Shown piece after piece: positions 28,093 to 36,080 of a DNA stretch of 64,000 bases; the stretch's first letter is position 1; each line of letters starts with the position of its first letter. The DNA comes from QPIN01 sp965224575. Its GTDB lineage: Bacteria; Pseudomonadota; Gammaproteobacteria; Methylococcales; Methylomonadaceae. Below the pieces are notes generated by a model that saw nothing but the letters and a program-made list of their open reading frames with translations, did not search any database and was not told where the DNA came from. A program made the translations under genes and the position numbers. The stretch lies in the NCBI GenBank assembly GCA_965224575.1, contig CBDCZQ010000006.1:1054001-1118000 (forward strand), written 5' to 3'.

Positions 28093-28725
28093 ATGAATAC
28101 TCTGGTAAAAATAACAATCCCACTTTTAATACTAATAACTATTAGTGGATGTGTTCGTCATTCGGGTCACTATTCTGATTATTCAGATGACTACTATTAT
28201 GATAGGGGTGGTTACAATTCATATTATTCTCACCCAGTCTATTATGACCGTCATGTTTATGTACAACCACGTATATATAATGATAGACACAACTCTCACA
28301 GGAGACCACATTATAATTACTCTAATAAACCCCAAAAACCTAATAGTAAGCATGGATATAACGGGTACCAACAATCTAGTAAGCCAAATATAAAGCGACC
28401 AATTAGGAGAAACAACTCTCGTTTTGGAGAAGATAGGTATGTTAATAAGAATAATTTATCTAATAAAAGCAGTAAAAATCACAAAAAACCATCGGCAAAT
28501 AACTCCTTCCCTTCCTCTGGAAAAGGTACAAAAGGAAATGGAAGATCAAATTATTCAAGAACTCAGTCTTACCCCACCACTTCAGGAAAGAGTTCAAAAG
28601 GAAGTAGTAATTCAAGTTATTCCAGATCTCAGCCAACTTCTTCTTCGGGATCAAAGTTTGGAAAATCTCGAAATACATACTCTCCTCAAAGACATCAGTC
28701 GGGTGGTAAGAGTTCTAAAAGATAA
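28093..28725 (+). CDS. Tyr/His/Ser-rich lipoprotein
   Basis: The 210-residue protein begins with a lipoprotein signal and lipobox (ITISGC, Cys20). After it comes a Tyr/His/Asp-rich segment (residues 24-75) and then a low-complexity region of Ser, Lys, Gly and Asn to the end, very basic overall (PSSGKGTKGNGRSNYSR-like). No domain is recognised. Such composition suggests a disordered surface or periplasmic protein, perhaps binding polyanions or metal through the His/Tyr part; that is inference. An AGGAG-type site (AAAGGAG) precedes the ATG. Confidence 0.7.
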   Translation: MNTLVKITIPLLILITISGCVRHSGHYSDYSDDYYYDRGGYNSYYSHPVYYDRHVYVQPRIYNDRHNSHRRPHYNYSNKPQKPNSKHGYNGYQQSSKPNIKRPIRRNNSRFGEDRYVNKNNLSNKSSKNHKKPSANNSFPSSGKGTKGNGRSNYSRTQSYPTTSGKSSKGSSNSSYSRSQPTSSSGSKFGKSRNTYSPQRHQSGGKSSKR

Positions 28726-28790
28726 TTTTAATTCAGATTATTTAGCTTCAAAATCAAGTTATATCAAATAAATAACCCAAGTATCAGCCT

Positions 28791-28820
28791 ATGAGAATAG
28801 AGAGTTTCTTCTATTCTCAT
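28791..28820. promoter_or_regulatory. 11-bp hairpin between two exported-protein genes
   Basis: ATGAGAATAGA (28791-28801) and TCTATTCTCAT (28810-28820) form a perfect 11-bp stem with an eight-base loop. No T-run follows. It may be a terminator for the upstream gene or a leader structure for the next one. Confidence 0.45.
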
Positions 28821-28873
28821 AAATCGAATACCTAATTAAATCTACAATTTTAAATATAAAAGAGGACTTTTTT

Positions 28874-29296
28874 ATGAAAAAAAAATTAAGCTATTATAGT
28901 TTTGCGCTTTTATTTTGGATATCAGTCAGTTCAGCCAATGCCTTGGCTGATTTTACTCTAATTGATTCAGATGGCGATGTGTATTCTGTCGGCCCATTTC
29001 TTGGCAAGCCACTAAATAATGAAAGTTTTTTAGTTCATTATACTAAAAATGGTTCTTTTACAACCGGGGATGGGTATTTATATTATGATGATTTTTATGG
29101 GTCTGTAAAAATCCTTATATTTGAAAATGAAGAAACTGTTGGTTTTACACTAGAAGGTATCTGGGAGGGGGATGGTTCTACTATTCATTATGTAGACAAT
29201 AGAGGCCAAAGAACAGATCTAGGCTTGTATTTCGGAAATACCTTAAGAAGTAAACGCTCTAAGACTACACGTTTAAAAAGTAACGAGAAAAAGTAA
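28874..29296 (+). CDS. Small secreted protein, function unknown
   Basis: The 140-residue protein has a signal peptide (MKKKLSYYSFALLFWISVSS then ANALA). The mature part is mainly beta-prone and ends in a basic tail (LRSKRSKTTRLKSNEKK). There are no cysteines and no recognised domain. A GAGGA site precedes the ATG. It may be co-expressed with the lipoprotein upstream. Confidence 0.65.
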   Translation: MKKKLSYYSFALLFWISVSSANALADFTLIDSDGDVYSVGPFLGKPLNNESFLVHYTKNGSFTTGDGYLYYDDFYGSVKILIFENEETVGFTLEGIWEGDGSTIHYVDNRGQRTDLGLYFGNTLRSKRSKTTRLKSNEKK

Positions 29297-29312
29297 CGCT
29301 GTAGAAACAAGA

Positions 29313-29342
29313 ACGCCAACAGATTTCACAAAATGTTGGCGT
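29313..29342 (+). terminator. 9-bp hairpin after the secreted-protein gene
   Basis: ACGCCAACA (29313-29321) pairs with TGTTGGCGT (29334-29342), 16 bases after the stop. The stem is GC-rich compared with the surroundings, and only a few T residues follow. Confidence 0.5.
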
Positions 29343-29383
29343 ATTTGAAGAACTTCGAAAAGCAAAATTCTTTCTATGTACTT

Positions 29384-29488
29384 TTACAATACAATAAACA
29401 CCATTGCAATAATAAATAACACAGTAAATATAAATCCAACAATTAAAGGATTCGGTAATGAAGCACGTTCTAAATTTGGTTTTGACAT
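29384..29488 (-). CDS. 34-residue single-pass membrane peptide
   Basis: A small frame of 34 codons plus stop encodes MSKPNLERASLPNPLIVGFI and continues with a hydrophobic helix ending in VFIVL. A strong AGGAG site lies six bases before the ATG. The pattern is a short polar N-terminus, one membrane helix and no tail, as in known small membrane proteins. It lies 116 bases downstream of the zinc-ribbon gene on the same strand, so it may be the last member of the XpaC-TelA-SPFH operon or an independent unit. No family is recognised. Confidence 0.65.
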   Translation of the reverse strand: MSKPNLERASLPNPLIVGFIFTVLFIIAMVFIVL

Positions 29489-29604
29489 TGTCTTCTCCTA
29501 ATAAGTAACAATTCCATTATAGATATATGGTCAACTTTTAAAATTTCAATCAAAATGTAGTGATTCTGTCTTTGATAAAACTAACCCAACAAACTTTACA
29601 ATTA

Positions 29605-30759
29605 TCAATAAGGATAATAAGTAGAATATTCAACTTGATTAAAAGCACCACTTTGCTCCATAAGAATTAATCCACCTCCAATTAAAATTAATCCAAGAAG
29701 GACTGCAAATGCTATTTTCCAATAGCTATAGGGTCTTTCACCTTGTACTTGCCCTGTACGCCCATTAATCACAAAACGATAAGATTTATTACGATATAAG
29801 AAGGCTGCTGACCAAATAGGAAGCGAGCAATGTTTATAGGTTGTGTTGCTATGTCCAGTAGTAACTTGATGTATTCGTTGATGGTCTCCACCAATATCAA
29901 ATGCAATATCACGATGAATTATGCCATCCATAATTTGTTTTGCGCGATCAAAACCTTCATCTAATTCAACTTGATAAAGTTCACTTTGGAAGCCACTAAT
30001 ATATTTTTCATCATAAGGAACAAGATTTTCTAAATCCCATGGTTCTAACCGATCAAGAATTTGTCGTGGTAACGATAAGCTGGCTCCAATTAACACATCA
30101 TCAAAAAATCGTGCAACGCGCCCTCTAACGCTTCTCCAACGGATTTTAGGTACTCTTCTTACAGAAGAAACTCTGCGCCCATTTTGCACATAATTAACTC
30201 GCTGATTTACATAGTAAGTATCGCCTCTGTCACCAAGATATTTACTTTCCGTTTGACTATCGTATGTCCAGTAGGGGAGATAAATACCAAGTAATTTAGT
30301 TTCTTTACGAGCATATTTTTTAACTTCATTTGGAGCAAACCATAGCCCGTCTAGCCAATGCTTAAACTTATGCTTAGCTTGAGCATCAGTAATAATAAAG
30401 GGTAATAAAGACTTTGGAGGAATAGGCTTGATTTTTTGAGGACTAGTAACAATATCTGTACCACAAAATGGGCACTCACCCGCATGAACACTAGCTTCAA
30501 ACTTAAAACTTGCACCACAAGCATTACAGTGGGCTTGCTCTACCATTTGAATAGGCTTTGCTTTTGCTAGCTCTCTTAAAGCCTGATGAAGATCATATTC
30601 CTCAATAACTTCATAGTTTTGACTGATTTCATTTTGGTGATGACAGTATTCACAGACCTGATGCTGAGTTCCTGGTTTAAATTTCAGCATTGCTCCACAC
30701 TGAGAGCAAGGAAATTGATTATCTTGGCTGACAGGCTTGAGTCGCGTATTTTTTTTCAC
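29605..30759 (-). CDS. Membrane-anchored double zinc-ribbon protein
   Basis: The 384-residue protein has two CX2C...CX2C zinc ribbons: Cys18/21/36/39 (CSQCG, CEYC) and Cys78/81/96/99 (CNACG, CPFCG). A middle domain of unknown function follows (about 110-340), then one C-terminal membrane helix (about 346-367). Homologues are often misnamed primosomal protein N' or helicase because of the ribbons, but there is no helicase motif. It sits 22 bases after the SPFH gene; the cluster with SPFH, TelA and XpaC genes is recurrent in Proteobacteria and its function is unknown. Confidence 0.8.
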   Translation of the reverse strand: MKKNTRLKPVSQDNQFPCSQCGAMLKFKPGTQHQVCEYCHHQNEISQNYEVIEEYDLHQALRELAKAKPIQMVEQAHCNACGASFKFEASVHAGECPFCGTDIVTSPQKIKPIPPKSLLPFIITDAQAKHKFKHWLDGLWFAPNEVKKYARKETKLLGIYLPYWTYDSQTESKYLGDRGDTYYVNQRVNYVQNGRRVSSVRRVPKIRWRSVRGRVARFFDDVLIGASLSLPRQILDRLEPWDLENLVPYDEKYISGFQSELYQVELDEGFDRAKQIMDGIIHRDIAFDIGGDHQRIHQVTTGHSNTTYKHCSLPIWSAAFLYRNKSYRFVINGRTGQVQGERPYSYWKIAFAVLLGLILIGGGLILMEQSGAFNQVEYSTYYPY

Positions 30760-30781
30760 TTACTTTTTTAAATCAATTTTA

Positions 30782-31873
30782 TTAATTCTTCTCTGATTTT
30801 AGTTCTGGAATAGGAGGAGGAGTCATGGAGAATAAGCTAGCTAACTCAGCAACTTTATTCGCAGGTGTCCACTGAACTAAATGCTGGTTCCAAATTAACG
30901 TATTTTGCTTTACTTGCTTAGAATTAACTTTGCCTTCAAGTTCTGATAAATTGAATGGCCCAGTTTGTTTACTATCAATAGCAATAAAATAATTAGTAAC
31001 TGCCGGAATTGGCGGAGGTGTAGAGAGTGAATTTCCCATTTTATTGGCAATAGCAAACCCCATACCCATTCCTAATCCTTCTGCTCCTCCTCCAGACGGG
31101 TTTTCAGCTGCAGCTTTCATTGCTTCAGCTGCCTGAAACTCAGTGTAATTGCGTAAATTTCCCACAATGCCCATACTGGTTCGCTTATCAAGAGCTTCTT
31201 CTACTTCTTGAGGCAAAGAAATATTTTCAACTAATAATTTGGTTATTTCTAGTCCATAGTCTAAAAATTCTGAAGCTATTCTGCTGGTAACATATTCACT
31301 TAAATCATCATAATTAGCTGCTAAATCAAGAATAGGAATCTTCGATTCACCTAAAATAGTCGCAAAGCGTGAAAGAATCAGGTTACGTAATTGGTCACTA
31401 ATATCAGTGGTATAAAAATGACCATTTGTCCCAGTAATTTCTTTAATAAAGGTTAGAGGGTCGTTAATTCTAACGGTATAACTACCAAATGCACGCAGTC
31501 GAACGGGGCCAAACTCTTGGTCTCGTAGCATAATGGGATTTTTTGTTCCCCATTTTAAATCGACAAAACGATGCATATTAAAGAAATAAACCTCTGCTTT
31601 AAAGGGACTATCAAATCCATGAGGCCAATTTTCCAAGCTGGTCATAATCGGCATGTTATTGGTTTCTAGCTCATACATACCCGGCTCAAAAAAATCTGCT
31701 GCTCTGCCTTCGTTAACTAAAATAGCCACTTGCGATTCACGAACCGTCAGTTTTGCACCGTATTTAATCTCGTTTCCATACCGCTCAAAACGATAAACCA
31801 TTGTATCGTCAGAATCATCCAACCATTCAATGACATCAACAAATTCACCAAATAATTTATCCAATAACCCCAT
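30782..31873 (-). CDS. SPFH-domain (virion-core-protein-like) protein with C-terminal GYF_2 domain
   Basis: The 363-residue protein has an SPFH/band-7-like domain across roughly residues 15-240 (LDKRTSMGIVGNLRNYTEFQ at its end), a Gly-rich linker, and a GYF_2 domain at about 290-350 (FIAIDSKQTGPFNLSELEG and LIWNQHLVQWTPA). SPFH proteins scaffold assemblies, often at membranes; GYF_2 domains mediate protein contacts. No signal peptide is present, so it is probably cytoplasmic or peripheral. It lies between TelA and the zinc-ribbon gene with short gaps, indicating one operon. Confidence 0.85.
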   Translation of the reverse strand: MGLLDKLFGEFVDVIEWLDDSDDTMVYRFERYGNEIKYGAKLTVRESQVAILVNEGRAADFFEPGMYELETNNMPIMTSLENWPHGFDSPFKAEVYFFNMHRFVDLKWGTKNPIMLRDQEFGPVRLRAFGSYTVRINDPLTFIKEITGTNGHFYTTDISDQLRNLILSRFATILGESKIPILDLAANYDDLSEYVTSRIASEFLDYGLEITKLLVENISLPQEVEEALDKRTSMGIVGNLRNYTEFQAAEAMKAAAENPSGGGAEGLGMGMGFAIANKMGNSLSTPPPIPAVTNYFIAIDSKQTGPFNLSELEGKVNSKQVKQNTLIWNQHLVQWTPANKVAELASLFSMTPPPIPELKSEKN

Positions 31874-31895
31874 TATTCTCTCCTATTGATAATGT

Positions 31896-33068
31896 TTAAA
31901 CTGATTGTTTGGCTTCTATTTCTTCAGCACGACTTGCAGCAGAAGAAAGTGTTTTACGTAATTCAGTTTCACATTCCTCTAATTGTAAAACAGAATCAGC
32001 ACGCATTTTTTTACCTTCCTCAGCTATTTGTAGACTTTCGTTAATCGTGCTAATTAAAGTAGCATTGGCTTTTTTAACCGACTCTATATCAAAAACACCA
32101 CGTTCTAATTCTTTACGAGTGATTGCATTAGCTTGATTAAGGTTTTCTGCATTAGCTTCTAACAAATCATTAGTTAAATCAGTTGCTGATTGCAAAGTTT
32201 CTGCTGCATCAGATGAACGATAAATCGCTACGGCTGTTGCTAATTGCTGCCGCCATAATGGAATGGTGTTAACAATAGTTGAATTGATTTTACTCACTAA
32301 CCCTTTGTCATTATCTTGAACTAACCGAATACCGGGTAAACTTTGCATAGCTACTTGGCGTGTTAGCCGTAGATCATGGATGCGTCGTTCCAGATCATCT
32401 CTTGCAGAACGTAAATCTCTTAGTTCCTGTGCTTCAATAATGGCCTCAGATGTTTCTACTGCTTTGGCTTTTTCTGGAATAACCTGTTCATCCAAGTTTA
32501 ATAGTTTTTGATCGCCCGCTGAAATGTAATGATCAAGATTATGAAAGTAATCTAAATTGGCATCGTATAATTTGTCGAGCATTGTAATATCTGTCAACAA
32601 TACTGTTTTATGTGACTCTAGCTTGTCAGTAATAGTATCTATTTGCTTACGAACGTCTTCATATTGTTGTAAAAACTTGACTACTGGGTTTGCCCGACCA
32701 AATAGTTTGGCAAAAAAATCAGGTTTTTTATTGGGGTCTAAATTATCCACATCAAAACCACGCAAAGCAGCAACCATTTCATTTAAATCGCCACCTGCCT
32801 CTCCCATATCCTTATTTTTAACACCATCCAGCATTTTATCGGAAATAGTCGTGAGTTGTTCTTGAGCTTTACTTCCAAAATAGATAATAGATTTAGTATC
32901 GTTCATATCTATTGTTGCGACGATAGAATCTATTGCTTTTTTATTCTCTGTATCCGATTGGTCATAAGCTAATATATCACTAGTTACGCCGGGTACAATC
33001 TCATTAAAAACGCTACTACCTGGTATGGTGAGATCTTCTGTTTTAGTCGTTATTTTCTGTTCACTCAT
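31896..33068 (-). CDS. telA: TelA/KlaA family toxic-anion-resistance protein
   Basis: The 390-residue protein matches the TelA family, linked genetically to tellurite resistance and to envelope stress or toxin resistance in other bacteria, with unknown biochemistry. It is largely helical with coiled-coil stretches. Typical segments are FGSKAQEQLTTISDKMLDGV near residue 64, FLQQYEDVRKQIDTITDKLE, and LPGIRLVQDNDKGLVSKINS with TIPLWRQQLATAV. It is the middle gene of the XpaC-TelA-SPFH-zinc-ribbon cluster. No tellurium-specific partner such as TerC or TerD is seen in the window. Confidence 0.9.
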   Translation of the reverse strand: MSEQKITTKTEDLTIPGSSVFNEIVPGVTSDILAYDQSDTENKKAIDSIVATIDMNDTKSIIYFGSKAQEQLTTISDKMLDGVKNKDMGEAGGDLNEMVAALRGFDVDNLDPNKKPDFFAKLFGRANPVVKFLQQYEDVRKQIDTITDKLESHKTVLLTDITMLDKLYDANLDYFHNLDHYISAGDQKLLNLDEQVIPEKAKAVETSEAIIEAQELRDLRSARDDLERRIHDLRLTRQVAMQSLPGIRLVQDNDKGLVSKINSTIVNTIPLWRQQLATAVAIYRSSDAAETLQSATDLTNDLLEANAENLNQANAITRKELERGVFDIESVKKANATLISTINESLQIAEEGKKMRADSVLQLEECETELRKTLSSAASRAEEIEAKQSV

Positions 33069-33097
33069 TTTATTTCCTATCTATTTCTAATTTGGGT

Positions 33098-33961
33098 TTA
33101 AACAACACCTTCATGCTTTAATTGGGCAGCTAAAACTTCTATTTGGACATCTAAATCTAAAACGTCATCTTCCAACAGTTTTTGTTTCTGTTCAATAAAA
33201 ACGCTCTCTATAGTTTGTAATACATTATCAAAATTTTCTGTCAACTCTTCAGATTGATGCTTTCTTTGCATATCAGCATAGCCTTCAGTGACTTTTAAAG
33301 CTCCATCAAGATATACATTAAGAAATTTTCTTGCTCTTCTAATATCACCCGGATCATCTTGAATGATATCAACAATTTCTCCGGCATGATCACATATCAC
33401 CCGTATGCGCTGGTTAAAACTTCGGTTGTTAATTTGTTTATTTGCTTGCTCAATCCCTACTATTTTTGCTTCTGCTTCATCTACAGTTTGGGAGACTTCT
33501 TCTGTTGTATAACCATGGGATCCTGCAACCATCTTCTCTTGCCAAGGATCGAAGCCATATAATAAGAACATACCCCCTAATGAACCTAAGCCAAAAGCTA
33601 TAGAGGTAAAAAAAGAATGCCCCGCTCCCAGCCAGGCAACCCATCCCGTTGTAACAGCAACAATAATAGATGCCATTGTTTTTAAGGGCCATTTTGGTGG
33701 ACGAGTAATTTTTTTATCTAAATAATGCTTCTCAGCAGCAATCCCTCGGCGCAAAAGACCTGCTGCTAATATAAATGCAGCACACCCGCCTACATTAGTG
33801 ATAATCTTTGAAAAATCACCATAGGCAAATGATAAAAAAGCGGCCGGAATTAGAGCTAATGGCAAGATGTATAACAACAGCCCTCGGCTATTATATAACA
33901 CACCTTGAGCCTGCTTTTTTTGGTAGGGTTTTGGTTTTCTTAGCTGCTCAGTATTTTTCAT
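33098..33961 (-). CDS. XpaC-like membrane protein (5-bromo-4-chloroindolyl phosphate hydrolysis family)
   Basis: The 287-residue protein has several hydrophobic segments in the N-terminal half (about residues 27-70 and 92-138) and a helical C-terminal half with a coiled-coil character (IRRARKFLNVYLDGALKVTE, ending DLDVQIEVLAAQLKHEG). Genes of this family are usually followed by telA, as here with a 29-base gap. The enzymatic name comes from an indirect phenotype and should not be read as a phosphatase assignment. A 42-codon lipoprotein frame precedes it by 38 bases. Confidence 0.78.
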   Translation of the reverse strand: MKNTEQLRKPKPYQKKQAQGVLYNSRGLLLYILPLALIPAAFLSFAYGDFSKIITNVGGCAAFILAAGLLRRGIAAEKHYLDKKITRPPKWPLKTMASIIVAVTTGWVAWLGAGHSFFTSIAFGLGSLGGMFLLYGFDPWQEKMVAGSHGYTTEEVSQTVDEAEAKIVGIEQANKQINNRSFNQRIRVICDHAGEIVDIIQDDPGDIRRARKFLNVYLDGALKVTEGYADMQRKHQSEELTENFDNVLQTIESVFIEQKQKLLEDDVLDLDVQIEVLAAQLKHEGVV

Positions 33962-33999
33962 AGCGACAGATTATTATTTAGGATTCAAGAATAGCTTCA

Positions 34000-34128
34000 C
34001 TATTGCTTAGAAATTGAAACATCATTTTTATCAGCAGAAATGACTTTAAGCATGGATTGACAGGAAGCTAGGCTAACAGTTGTAATTAATAGAATTAACC
34101 CTATTGATGACCGCAAGGTTTTAGACAT
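34000..34128 (-). CDS. 42-residue lipoprotein at the head of the XpaC-TelA operon
   Basis: A frame of 42 codons plus stop encodes a short N-terminus (MSKTLRSS), a hydrophobic stretch and the lipobox LASC (Cys23), leaving about 20 polar residues after the lipid anchor. An AGGA site precedes the ATG. It lies 38 bases upstream of the XpaC-like gene in the same direction, so it probably shares the operon. The form resembles entericidin-like or other tiny lipoproteins, but I do not recognise the family. Confidence 0.6.
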   Translation of the reverse strand: MSKTLRSSIGLILLITTVSLASCQSMLKVISADKNDVSISKQ

Positions 34129-34401
34129 TGTTTGGAGTCCTTTTAAATCCTTGATCCTAAATAAAAACTTAGGATCTAAGGCCTATAAATGATATAACGT
34201 TCAGTTGATTATATCTTGACTGATGTTTTTATGAAAATATGTTTATTTAAAAAATAATTTATGCTGTTACAGAATAACTATATTTTTACCCAAGTTGCCA
34301 TATTAATTGAACAAATATACTAAGTATCAAGTCTGATATTGAGCTTATCCTAATCCCATCTATACTTAAGCCATCAAACAAATAAAATATTGTAGTTATA
34401 A

Positions 34402-34559
34402 GGGCACCTCTATTAATTGATGAATGGAAAAATTGAGTCCAAAATATCCAATCTCTGCGTTGAAACCCTTCGCAATAGCCTACTATTACGTGCGGATTTC
34501 GCCTTGATCTTGAATATTTTGGTTCTCAATTTTCTCATCCACAATTAATAGAGGTGCCC
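34402..34559. repeat. Variable-arm palindromic element, copy 4
   Basis: GGGCACCTCTATTAATTG (34402-34419) and its exact reverse complement (34542-34559) bound the element. Pairing continues inwards with mismatches (AAAATTGAG on the left against CTCAATTTT on the right). On the minus strand the centre reads CAAGGCGAAATCC, TAGTAGGCTATTGCG and TTTCAACGCAGA, echoing the core of copies 1-3. It occupies about a third of the 466-base gap upstream of the OmpA-like gene; the rest holds only AT-rich sequence. Confidence 0.8.
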
Positions 34560-34594
34560 ATAAAGTCTTATAGAAATTACCAAGGAAATTTAGT

Positions 34595-35230
34595 ATGAAA
34601 AAATTGACAGGCATTACCTTAGCAGTTGTTCTAACCACAGGTTGTGCAATTGACCCTTACACTGGCGAACAAAAAGTGGCCAATACTGGCTGGGGAACAG
34701 CGATTGGCGCCGCAAGTGGTGCAGCTATTGGTGCAGCAGCAGGCGGTGGTAAAGGAGCTATTATTGGTGCTGGTGCTGGTGCTGCAGTGGGTGCTGGTGT
34801 TGGTTATTATATGGATCGACAAGAAGCACAATTACGCGCTCAACTTGAAGGCACAGGGATTAGAATTCAAAGACTAGGTGATGATTTAAAATTAATCATG
34901 CCTGGGAACATTACCTTTGCTACTAATTCAGCCAATATAAATGGAAATTTTTATTCTATATTAGATTCGGTTGGTATTGTTTTTAATAAATTTAATGAAA
35001 CCAGCATCAATATTTCTGGTTATACCGACTCAACCGGTAGTGATAAACATAACCAAGAATTATCAGAGCATAGAGCTAATAGTGTTGCCAGCTATATTGT
35101 AAAAACAGGCGTTCAACATGGTCGAATCCAGTCTAGAGGCTTTGGAGAACGTTACCCTATTGCTTCTAATAAGATGGAATCGGGACGCTCTCAAAACCGC
35201 CGTGTCGAAATTAGTATTCGTCCAAGGTAA
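34595..35230 (+). CDS. OmpA-family peptidoglycan-binding lipoprotein with glycine zipper
   Basis: The 211-residue protein has a lipobox (VLTTGC, Cys17), a Gly/Ala-rich zipper at about 32-70 (GTAIGAASGAAIGAAAGGG) likely to insert in or lie on the outer membrane, and a C-terminal OmpA domain (100-211) with ISGYTDSTGSDKHNQELSEH and SQNRRVEISIRP, the peptidoglycan diaminopimelate-binding pattern. It resembles the YiaD/Pal-like group. An AAGGAAA site precedes the ATG. It likely links the outer membrane to the cell wall. Confidence 0.92.
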   Translation: MKKLTGITLAVVLTTGCAIDPYTGEQKVANTGWGTAIGAASGAAIGAAAGGGKGAIIGAGAGAAVGAGVGYYMDRQEAQLRAQLEGTGIRIQRLGDDLKLIMPGNITFATNSANINGNFYSILDSVGIVFNKFNETSINISGYTDSTGSDKHNQELSEHRANSVASYIVKTGVQHGRIQSRGFGERYPIASNKMESGRSQNRRVEISIRPR

Positions 35231-35233
35231 TGT

Positions 35234-36025
35234 TCAACTAATGATCATTTTAAAAGCGATTAAAAATATCACAATAGAAAAATATCGCTTTAATTGTTGA
35301 GCCGGTAATTTACCGGCCAATTTAGCACCCATTGGAGCGGTTAAAATACTACAGCTAATAATTCCACACAAAGCGGGTAAATAAACATAGCCTAAACTCC
35401 ATTCTGGCAAAAATGGTTGATTCCATCCTAAAAAGGCATAAACCAGTGTGCCTGAAACAGCAATAGGTAAACCACAAGCACTGGATATGGCTACCGCATT
35501 TTTTATCGCTACTTGCCTACTCACTAAATAAGGCACTGTTAGTGTTCCCCCTCCAATGCCTAATAGAGAAGAAAGCAGTCCAATTCCGTTACCTACAATG
35601 TAGTCCAGCCAATCATTCGTTTTTTTTAACCTTGTACTCTTATTATTTTGTAAGGCCGTGCGGAAACCAACATATAATAGGTAAGCAATAAAAAAATTTC
35701 TAAGTAATTCCGCATCAACAGTGTCTGCAACAAAAGCACCCATTCCAGCCCCAACTAATATCCCTGGACTTAAACGAAAAACCTTATGCCATAATATATT
35801 TCCTAATTTATGATGCGTTATTATTGAAGAAATTGAAGTTGGAATAATTGTTGCCAACGAGGTAGCAATAGCCAAAATCATTATTTGTTCTGTAGGAAAA
35901 TGATGAGCAGAAAACAACCAAACCAAAGCGGGAACTATTACCACGCCGCCGCCTAATCCAAACAATCCAGCTAAAAAACCAGCTATTGCACCTAAAAGCA
36001 TACTGAATAAAAAGAGTTCAAGCAT
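35234..36025 (-). CDS. TSUP (TauE/SafE) family membrane exporter
   Basis: The 263-residue protein has about eight hydrophobic helices and the family glycine-rich motifs GFLAGLFGLGGGVVIVPAL near the N-terminus and SLLGIGGGTLTVPYL in the second half, reflecting the internal repeat. The family exports sulfite, sulfonates or other small organic acids; the substrate here is unknown. Its 3' end is three bases from the convergent OmpA-like gene. Confidence 0.9.
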   Translation of the reverse strand: MLELFLFSMLLGAIAGFLAGLFGLGGGVVIVPALVWLFSAHHFPTEQIMILAIATSLATIIPTSISSIITHHKLGNILWHKVFRLSPGILVGAGMGAFVADTVDAELLRNFFIAYLLYVGFRTALQNNKSTRLKKTNDWLDYIVGNGIGLLSSLLGIGGGTLTVPYLVSRQVAIKNAVAISSACGLPIAVSGTLVYAFLGWNQPFLPEWSLGYVYLPALCGIISCSILTAPMGAKLAGKLPAQQLKRYFSIVIFLIAFKMIIS

Positions 36026-36080
36026 TGTTTTACCCTGTTAAAATTCTATTCTACAAAATTAGTGTTATACGATATTTTAT

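Noticed and set aside
28145..28771. Two long frames overlapping the Tyr/His-rich lipoprotein gene
   Set aside because: They are out-of-frame readings of a low-complexity gene; the 28093 frame has the signal peptide, lipobox and ribosome site.
29605..30759. Database-style name primosomal protein N' for the zinc-ribbon gene
   Set aside because: There is no helicase motif; true PriA is encoded at 18401-20626.
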